NCBI GenBank assembly: GCA_030697165.1
Contig: JAUYQQ010000001.1
Coordinates: 1 to 64,000 of the forward strand
DNA from: Acidobacteriota bacterium
Lineage (GTDB): Bacteria; Acidobacteriota; Vicinamibacteria; Vicinamibacterales; UBA2999
DNA: 64,000 nt
Direction of reading: 5' to 3'
The notes beneath the pieces are model-generated. The model was not told where the DNA came from and made no database searches. It was given only the letters and a program-made list of their open reading frames with translations. Positions 58,858 through 64,000 of the stretch are shown here, in pieces (the stretch's first letter is position 1; every line of letters starts with the position of its first letter). The translations under genes and the position numbers were made by a program.

Positions 58858-60048
58858 CTACGAGTGTAATGCTTGCGCGTAGATCTCGCGCCAACGAGCC
58901 GCGCTCGGCGCCAAGCCATAGCGCGCCGCGACCGAAGTCCGGGCCCGGGTCCCCACCGCAGACGCCCACGAGCGGTCGGCCAGGACCCGTGCGAGTGCCA
59001 CTGCCAAGGCACTGCAGTCGCGAGCCGGAACCAGCAGGCCCGTGACGCCATCTTCGACGATGGTGTCGGTGACGCCGGGGATGTGGGTCGCCACGACCGG
59101 CAGGCCCGAGGCCATGGCCTCGACCAACACCATGCCAAACGCCTCGCGCGTGGACGGCATCGCCAGCACGTCGGCCGCGCGGTACAGGCGCTCGACGCCG
59201 GGCAGTTCGCCCAGGAAGCGCACGCGTTCCAACAGCCCGAGCCGCGACGCATCGGTGCGAATCCGCTGAGCGAGCGTGGGGTCGACCTCGTGGTACTTCG
59301 ACTCGGTTGCACCCGCGAAGGCCAGCCCAGTACCCTCACGCATCGCGGGTGGCAGGGCCAGCCACGCATCGAACAACAGATCCGGGTTCTTGTCACGCGA
59401 GAAGAAACCGACGAAGGCCACCCACTTGAACGAGGGGTCCAGGCCGAGCTCCCGGCAACAGCCGTCGCGTTCACCAGCCTCCGCTGGACGGAACCGATCC
59501 GTGTCAACGCCGTTAGGCACGACGCGCAAGCGCGACTCCGGCAAGCCGGCCGCACGATAGTTGCGCGCCATCGCTTCGCTGATTGCCAGGAAGCGGTCGG
59601 CCTGCGAATAGCACCAGTACGCCAGGCGGCCCAATCGCCGCACACCCTCGGGCTCGTCCGTGCCGGCCGTGTGAATGGTGATGATGACCTTCTTGCCAAG
59701 CAACCTGGCCAGCAGGATCACAAGAACCGACTTCTGCGAGAACCCGTGGAGGTGCACGGCGTCGAACGTCGCGCGACGGCTCAGGAAGAACTTGACCGTC
59801 CGCCAGGCCGCCGTGACTTTGGTCATCGGGCGGCTGACATCGACATGGATTCGCGTGACCGGTGTCCCCTCGACAGCCTGATCCACCGGCAGTGCCGCAT
59901 CAGTGCACGTGGTCAGCACCGAGAAGTCGAGCCACTCCCTGAGGGCGTGGATCATCGTCCGGCACTGCAGCCCGCCACCGCTCAACTCTGGAAAGTACGC
60001 GCCGGTTACCATCAGCACCGAGGGGCGTCGCGAGGCTGGCCTGGTCAT
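58858..60048 (-). CDS. GT4-type glycosyltransferase
   Basis: 396 residues, GT-B fold. PELSGGGLQCRTMIHAL (15-31) is the acceptor-side loop, VVPNGVDTDRF near 170, FVGFFSRDKNPDLLFDAW near 205, and the donor site has STREAFGMVLVEAMASGLPVVAT near 303-325. Adds a hexose to the growing lipid-linked chain; donor unknown. Overlaps the previous gene by 4 bases and precedes the fused transferase by 6 bases. Confidence 0.88.
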   Translation of the reverse strand: MTRPASRRPSVLMVTGAYFPELSGGGLQCRTMIHALREWLDFSVLTTCTDAALPVDQAVEGTPVTRIHVDVSRPMTKVTAAWRTVKFFLSRRATFDAVHLHGFSQKSVLVILLARLLGKKVIITIHTAGTDEPEGVRRLGRLAYWCYSQADRFLAISEAMARNYRAAGLPESRLRVVPNGVDTDRFRPAEAGERDGCCRELGLDPSFKWVAFVGFFSRDKNPDLLFDAWLALPPAMREGTGLAFAGATESKYHEVDPTLAQRIRTDASRLGLLERVRFLGELPGVERLYRAADVLAMPSTREAFGMVLVEAMASGLPVVATHIPGVTDTIVEDGVTGLLVPARDCSALAVALARVLADRSWASAVGTRARTSVAARYGLAPSAARWREIYAQALHS

Positions 60049-61286
60049 GGCTGCTGGCGCGCCTCGTCCAGAACTGCGGCGAACGCCCGCGTGGTCTCGC
60101 GAATGTCGAACGCGCGCGACACCTCGTCATGCTGCGGCGACGGCGCCAGATCACCAGACGCGTGCGCCGCGATGAGGCGCTCGACGGCGGCGCCGATTCC
60201 CGCGAGGTCCCGTGGATCAACGACCGGATACCCAAGTGCCCCGAGGAGATCAGCCGACGGTCCTTGCGCGGGTGTCACACCCAGCACGGGTTTGCGGAGG
60301 GGCAGGTAGTCCACGAGCTTGCTCGGCAAGAACAGGCTGGGGCCGTCGCTGGGAGCGTCGATGATCAACAGCGCGTCCGCGCCGGCCGCTTTGGCGCGGG
60401 CGGTCGCTGGATCCACCCGTCCGGCGAAGGACACCACCCCTCCGAGCTGCAACGTCGCCGCACGGCGTTGGTACTCGGTCATGTCGGCGCCGACGAACTC
60501 GACGTGCAACCGGCCGTCGAGCGGGCGCAGGCGTTGAAGCGAGGCCAGCGCCTCGAGGAAGATCTCGGGAGTGCGCACACCACCGTAGAAGCGTCCGGTG
60601 TAAACCAGACGGAGGGCGCGGTTGGTGCCGAGGGCAGGCGGCGGCTCGCCAGGCTCGAAGCCCTGGGGCACGACGCGCGCCTTGGCCATCAAGGCCGCCG
60701 GATACTTGGCCATCACGCAATCGCGGGTGTAGCGATTGACAAAGACGATGCGCGAGGCGGCGTGGATGACGGCGGACTCGTGAGCGGCGGCGGTCCGCCT
60801 GGCCCAGGCGTTGGTCGCGAAGTACGGACTGTCGACCCAGGGGTCGGAGAAGTGGGCGACCCACGGCAACCCCGTCTCCTGATGCAGGCGCAGCGCCACC
60901 AGGTGATCGGTCCACGGCTGCGCGAAGCTGACCAGGGCGTCGGCCGGAACCTCAGCCAGCGCCCGGCGGCCCTCGGCCAGTGCCCCCGGCAACCAGACCC
61001 GCTTCTCGTCGGGCTGATGCTTGAGGGGCGGACACAACCGCCACAAAGCCCGGATGAGGAACCACTCCTCCGGCGAGGCCACCGGCAAGCGCGTCACGGC
61101 GCCGCGCGACAACTGCTCTACTGGCACGCGGTAGTCCTGCTGGTAGCGCTCTGAGCGGGGTCCAAAGCAAATCACCCGCGACTGCCACCCGAGGTCGCCA
61201 AGGGCCGACAGCGTCCGCGTGACCTGCACCGCGCGCGGCCCCGACAGCGGCGGCATTTCCCACGAAATGGCGAGCAGTTGCTTCAC
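60045..61286 (-). CDS. GT4-like glycosyltransferase
   Basis: 413 residues with GTG start in a GTGA overlap. Opens with LLAISWEMPPLSGPRAVQVTR (residues 4-24; split motif of GT4 proteins), has SFAQPWTDHLVAL and HFSDPWVDSPYF in the first half, VVPQGFEPGEP near 203 and PSKLVDYLPLRKPVLGVTP near 325. Less typical in the E-x7-E donor motif than its neighbours. Part of the same biosynthetic chain. Confidence 0.8.
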   Translation of the reverse strand: MKQLLAISWEMPPLSGPRAVQVTRTLSALGDLGWQSRVICFGPRSERYQQDYRVPVEQLSRGAVTRLPVASPEEWFLIRALWRLCPPLKHQPDEKRVWLPGALAEGRRALAEVPADALVSFAQPWTDHLVALRLHQETGLPWVAHFSDPWVDSPYFATNAWARRTAAAHESAVIHAASRIVFVNRYTRDCVMAKYPAALMAKARVVPQGFEPGEPPPALGTNRALRLVYTGRFYGGVRTPEIFLEALASLQRLRPLDGRLHVEFVGADMTEYQRRAATLQLGGVVSFAGRVDPATARAKAAGADALLIIDAPSDGPSLFLPSKLVDYLPLRKPVLGVTPAQGPSADLLGALGYPVVDPRDLAGIGAAVERLIAAHASGDLAPSPQHDEVSRAFDIRETTRAFAAVLDEARQQP

Positions 61287-62890
61287 GAAACGGGCACGCG
61301 TTCGGTGAGTGCCTGGATGATGCGGCGCGTGTGCTCGCGCCACGAATGCCGTGCGACGGCCAGGCGCCGGGCTTCGGCGCCCAGCGCCTCGCGCCGGGTG
61401 GGATCTTCGACCAGCACACGCAGTCCTTCGACCAGCGAATCGACATTGCCGGGCACGGTCATCTGCGCGGCACGGCCATGCTCCAGGATTTCCCCGACCT
61501 GATCGAGGTCGGAGGCGACAATTCCCTTCCCCATCGCCATGTATTCGAACAGCTTCGTCGGCGACCCGAAGAACGGCGTGCCATCAGGATTTGGCACATG
61601 AGGCGAGGCGAGAATGTCGCACGCGGCCAGGTATCGCGGTCCCTCGGCCTGCGGGACAATGCCGGCCAGCACTGTGAGGTCACCGACGCCGCCGGCCTCA
61701 AGGGCTGCCGTCACCTCGCCCATCTTCACGCCGTCGCCGATCATCAGCAGGCGGACGGTCTCTCGGTACTCCGGATGCGACGCCAGCAGTTTCGCGAACG
61801 CGGCCGCCAGGACCTCGGCGCCGTGCCACGGCCCCATGGTGCCGATGAAGCCGATCACGGTCTTGCCCACGAGCCCATGCTGGATACGAACTTCGCTGCC
61901 GTCGATGCCGGGCGAGTATCGATCGGGTTCCACGCCATTGGGATTGACCAGAATCTTGTCTCGCGGGACCCCTCGCGCCATGAGTTCGTCGGCCATCGGC
62001 TGGCTGACGACCACGACGAGGTCCGCGATCTGCAGATTGGCCAGCTCGATTCGCTGCGACAACGCCTCGTGCTCGAGCGGTGATCCCCAGTGACGGCTCA
62101 TCCAGATTTCCGAGCCGTTGTATTCCATGACGTACGGCACACGGTGGTGGACGGCGAAGCGGGCACCGGCGTAGCTGTTTAGGCTGTAGCGCTGGTAGAC
62201 AAACGACACCGGGCGCGACCCAACCGTAGCGGCGGCCACCGACTGAAACTGGCTGTTCATCACCAGGCTGGGCAGTTCCGGGTATTCCCAAAACGCCTCA
62301 GCCGGTGGCACCAGGTGCACCTCGATCGCCGGGTCAACGGTCGGGACCACATCGGTGGTCAGCATGACCGGCGCGCCACCAAAGGCGTGGAGATGGTTGA
62401 TGACGCCCGCGATGTGTCCCACCGAGCCGCCGGCCTTCAGCCCGAAGCTCAGGTCGGTGCGCAGGTAAAGCGGTTGGTGTGAGGACGTCAGTCGACGCGG
62501 CGGCTCGGCGGCGGCTCGGGTCACCAGTGCTGCAGCCTCGTCGTCGATCGATTGCAGCAGCCGCGCCTTCCCGAAGGGCTCGCGAATGGCCTGCCACGCC
62601 CAGCGGGCGATCAGCGGATACGCCAGTGGCCGTTGATGGCCGCCCTCGTCTTCGACAAAACAGCGTCCGCGGCTCAGCACGCGCAAGAACAGGGCGAGCT
62701 TGAGCGGGCGGCCGATCGTGTCGAGGCGATGCGTTAAGATGCGCGCCTCGTCGTAGCGGAACAAGTGTCGGAGCAGCTCACCGCCACGAAGGGACACCTT
62801 CAACCGGTCGACGGTGGCGACGGACTCGGTCGCGCCTACCTCCCAGCGGCCCGATCCGTGGCGCAACACCGTCATTCGCTTCGGTGCCAC
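61283..62890 (-). CDS. GT4-type glycosyltransferase with long N-terminus
   Basis: 535 residues. An N-terminal part of about 130 residues (basic, no named fold) precedes a GT-B transferase: FGLKAGGSVGHIAGVI (149-164), MEYNGSEIWMSRHWG near 257, NPNGVEPDRYSPG near 318, FIGTMGPWHGAEVLAAAF near 348, and donor site FFGSPTKLFEYMAMGKGIVAS near 441-461. The GTG at 62890 sits 2 bases after the preceding stop; ATG at 62875 is also possible. Confidence 0.85.
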   Translation of the reverse strand: MAPKRMTVLRHGSGRWEVGATESVATVDRLKVSLRGGELLRHLFRYDEARILTHRLDTIGRPLKLALFLRVLSRGRCFVEDEGGHQRPLAYPLIARWAWQAIREPFGKARLLQSIDDEAAALVTRAAAEPPRRLTSSHQPLYLRTDLSFGLKAGGSVGHIAGVINHLHAFGGAPVMLTTDVVPTVDPAIEVHLVPPAEAFWEYPELPSLVMNSQFQSVAAATVGSRPVSFVYQRYSLNSYAGARFAVHHRVPYVMEYNGSEIWMSRHWGSPLEHEALSQRIELANLQIADLVVVVSQPMADELMARGVPRDKILVNPNGVEPDRYSPGIDGSEVRIQHGLVGKTVIGFIGTMGPWHGAEVLAAAFAKLLASHPEYRETVRLLMIGDGVKMGEVTAALEAGGVGDLTVLAGIVPQAEGPRYLAACDILASPHVPNPDGTPFFGSPTKLFEYMAMGKGIVASDLDQVGEILEHGRAAQMTVPGNVDSLVEGLRVLVEDPTRREALGAEARRLAVARHSWREHTRRIIQALTERVPVS

Positions 62891-62892
62891 CG

Positions 62893-64000
62893 CTACTCGA
62901 CCTCCAGAGCTTCACCGGCAATGAAGTGGCGCCACCACATCGCCAGGTTTAACAAGTACCAGGTCTTGGAGCCCTGCCCCGTTCCGACGAGATGCAGGGC
63001 CGCTTGCTTGTCGAGCAGACCGGTCTCATCACAGAAGCGCGTCAGCTCTTTCGTGGCGATCTGCGCGAGGCGTCCTGCGAACAGATCGTCAACCGGAACG
63101 CCAAAGCCCTGCTTACGCCGCTCGATCAGTTCCGCCGGCACCAGGCCTTTCACGGCCGTCTTCAACAGGTGCTTCAGCCGACCGTTCGGCGCCTTGCGCG
63201 CGCTCGGGATGCTCATGGCCATGGTCACGAACTCGTGATCCAGAAACGGCACGCGCGCCTCCAGCCCCACGCCCATGGTCATCTTGTCGACGCGCATCAG
63301 CAGCAGCTCCGGCAGCCGCAGGCGCAGATCGATGTAACTCATCCAGTTCAGGTTGGACGTCTCGTGCGCCTTGCTCAGGAAGTCGGCGCGAATCGGCGCC
63401 AGCGCGTCCCAGGACGTCAGGTCCTTGAACTGGTTGCGCAGCCGCGAGCCAAGCAATCGGCGTTTCTCCGCGTCGGGAAACGACTCGGCGCCGCCCCAGA
63501 ACAGCGGCTCGCCCCGCGAGCCGCGCCGAAGATACTCGTATTGCCACGCGTGATCGTAGCCGGCGGCCTTCAGCCCGGCCGCCGCCATTCCTTTGACAAA
63601 GCGCGGCACCGGCAGGTCGTCGTATTCCTGCCGTTCAAGTGCTTGTAGCCAGTTCGGATAGCCGATGAACAGCTCGTCAGCACCCTCGCCGAGCTGGCAC
63701 ACGATGGTGCCGCTCTCGCGGGCCAACTTCGCGACGTAGTGGACCGGCACGCACACCGGATCGGCGATCGGCTCATCCTGCAGGTGAACCATCCGCGGCA
63801 GGAACTCCACCACGTCATCGCGCGTGAGGCGACGCTCGTGATGCTCGGCGCCAATCCGTTCGGCCATCGATCGCGCGAAGTGCAGTTCGTTGGCATAGCC
63901 GGGATAGTCGCGGTCGTAGCCGATCGAGAAGGTGCGGACCGGCCGGCTTTCGCCCTCGGAGAACAGCGCCGCGTTGGTGCTGGAATCGAGACCGCCCGAC
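62893..64000 (-). CDS. asnB: Asparagine synthetase-like amidotransferase, truncated at window edge
   Basis: The C-terminal synthetase domain, open to the last base of the window. The first visible residues are SGGLDSSTNAALF, the ATP PP-loop, and GEGADELFIGYPNW follows; FLDHEFVTMAMSIP and RRKQGFGVPVDDLF mark the end of the domain. The glutaminase half should lie beyond base 64000. Second such gene in the cluster; likely amidates a sugar acid or helps form an amide on the glycan. Confidence 0.88.
   Translation of the reverse strand, partial: SGGLDSSTNAALFSEGESRPVRTFSIGYDRDYPGYANELHFARSMAERIGAEHHERRLTRDDVVEFLPRMVHLQDEPIADPVCVPVHYVAKLARESGTIVCQLGEGADELFIGYPNWLQALERQEYDDLPVPRFVKGMAAAGLKAAGYDHAWQYEYLRRGSRGEPLFWGGAESFPDAEKRRLLGSRLRNQFKDLTSWDALAPIRADFLSKAHETSNLNWMSYIDLRLRLPELLLMRVDKMTMGVGLEARVPFLDHEFVTMAMSIPSARKAPNGRLKHLLKTAVKGLVPAELIERRKQGFGVPVDDLFAGRLAQIATKELTRFCDETGLLDKQAALHLVGTGQGSKTWYLLNLAMWWRHFIAGEALEVE

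Overview
This 64 kb window is about two-thirds G+C, almost fully coding, and built from short overlapping operons. The organism looks like a free-living bacterium of the Acidobacteriota, perhaps Vicinamibacteria. That rests on gene content and genome style (TAnnnT boxes close to start codons, GGAG-headed palindromes, 7-8 bp tandem repeats in genes), not on a marker gene: there is no rRNA, and infA is the only ribosome-associated gene. The first ~240 bases are about 37% G+C and look foreign or chimeric.

Layout. 0.5-3.6 kb: isocitrate dehydrogenase, a PlsB-like acyltransferase and proline dehydrogenase. 3.6-8.0 kb: an M20 peptidase coupled to a VapBC-like toxin-antitoxin pair, cca, and a RES/Xre toxin-antitoxin pair with a clear promoter and operator-like repeats. 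8.0-11.7 kb: threonine dehydratase-like enzyme, M28 lipoprotein peptidase, SDR-like protein. 11.7-16.1 kb: a three-domain acyl ligase/ACP/acyltransferase, infA, a DEAD-box helicase and a small Cys protein. 16.2-17.5 kb: a radical SAM enzyme coupled to a small protein that copies its mid-barrel without the Fe-S cysteines. 17.5-29.2 kb (minus): a 1203-residue flavin/Fe-S oxidoreductase, a kinase-pseudokinase, three GT-C-like membrane glycosyltransferases (one with an embedded dockerin-like module) and a BRCT-MerR-TPR protein. 29.2-34.1 kb: thiS, thiG and two large membrane proteins. 34.1-42.9 kb: nucleotide-sugar genes (rfbC-like epimerase, UDP-sugar dehydrogenase, DegT aminotransferase, gmd), an L-2-hydroxyglutarate oxidase-like protein, a GT-C-like protein and a sodium:solute symporter. 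43.0-51.3 kb: membrane/DUF4330-like genes, a degenerate M1 peptidase pair, a Tat-exported beta-propeller and another membrane protein. 51.3-64.0 kb (minus): a compact glycan cluster with two asparagine synthetases, four glycosyltransferases (one fused to a YdcF-like domain), an SGNH protein and a WecA-like/Rossmann fusion.

The main theme is surface glycan or glycoprotein biosynthesis. Cytosolic enzymes make GDP-4-keto-6-deoxymannose, UDP-sugar acids and amino sugars; the WecA-like enzyme would start a lipid-linked chain; GT4 enzymes extend it; and an unusual number of GT-C proteins (six intact, one truncated) would act outside the membrane with polyprenyl-linked donors.

The most unusual items are the radical SAM/half-barrel pair, the dockerin inside a GT-C enzyme, GGAG-headed palindromes inserted in frame in a redox enzyme, several domain fusions, an M1-like protein without its metal ligands, and repeated signs of leaderless transcription, including one TATAATA box serving two start codons 21 bp apart.
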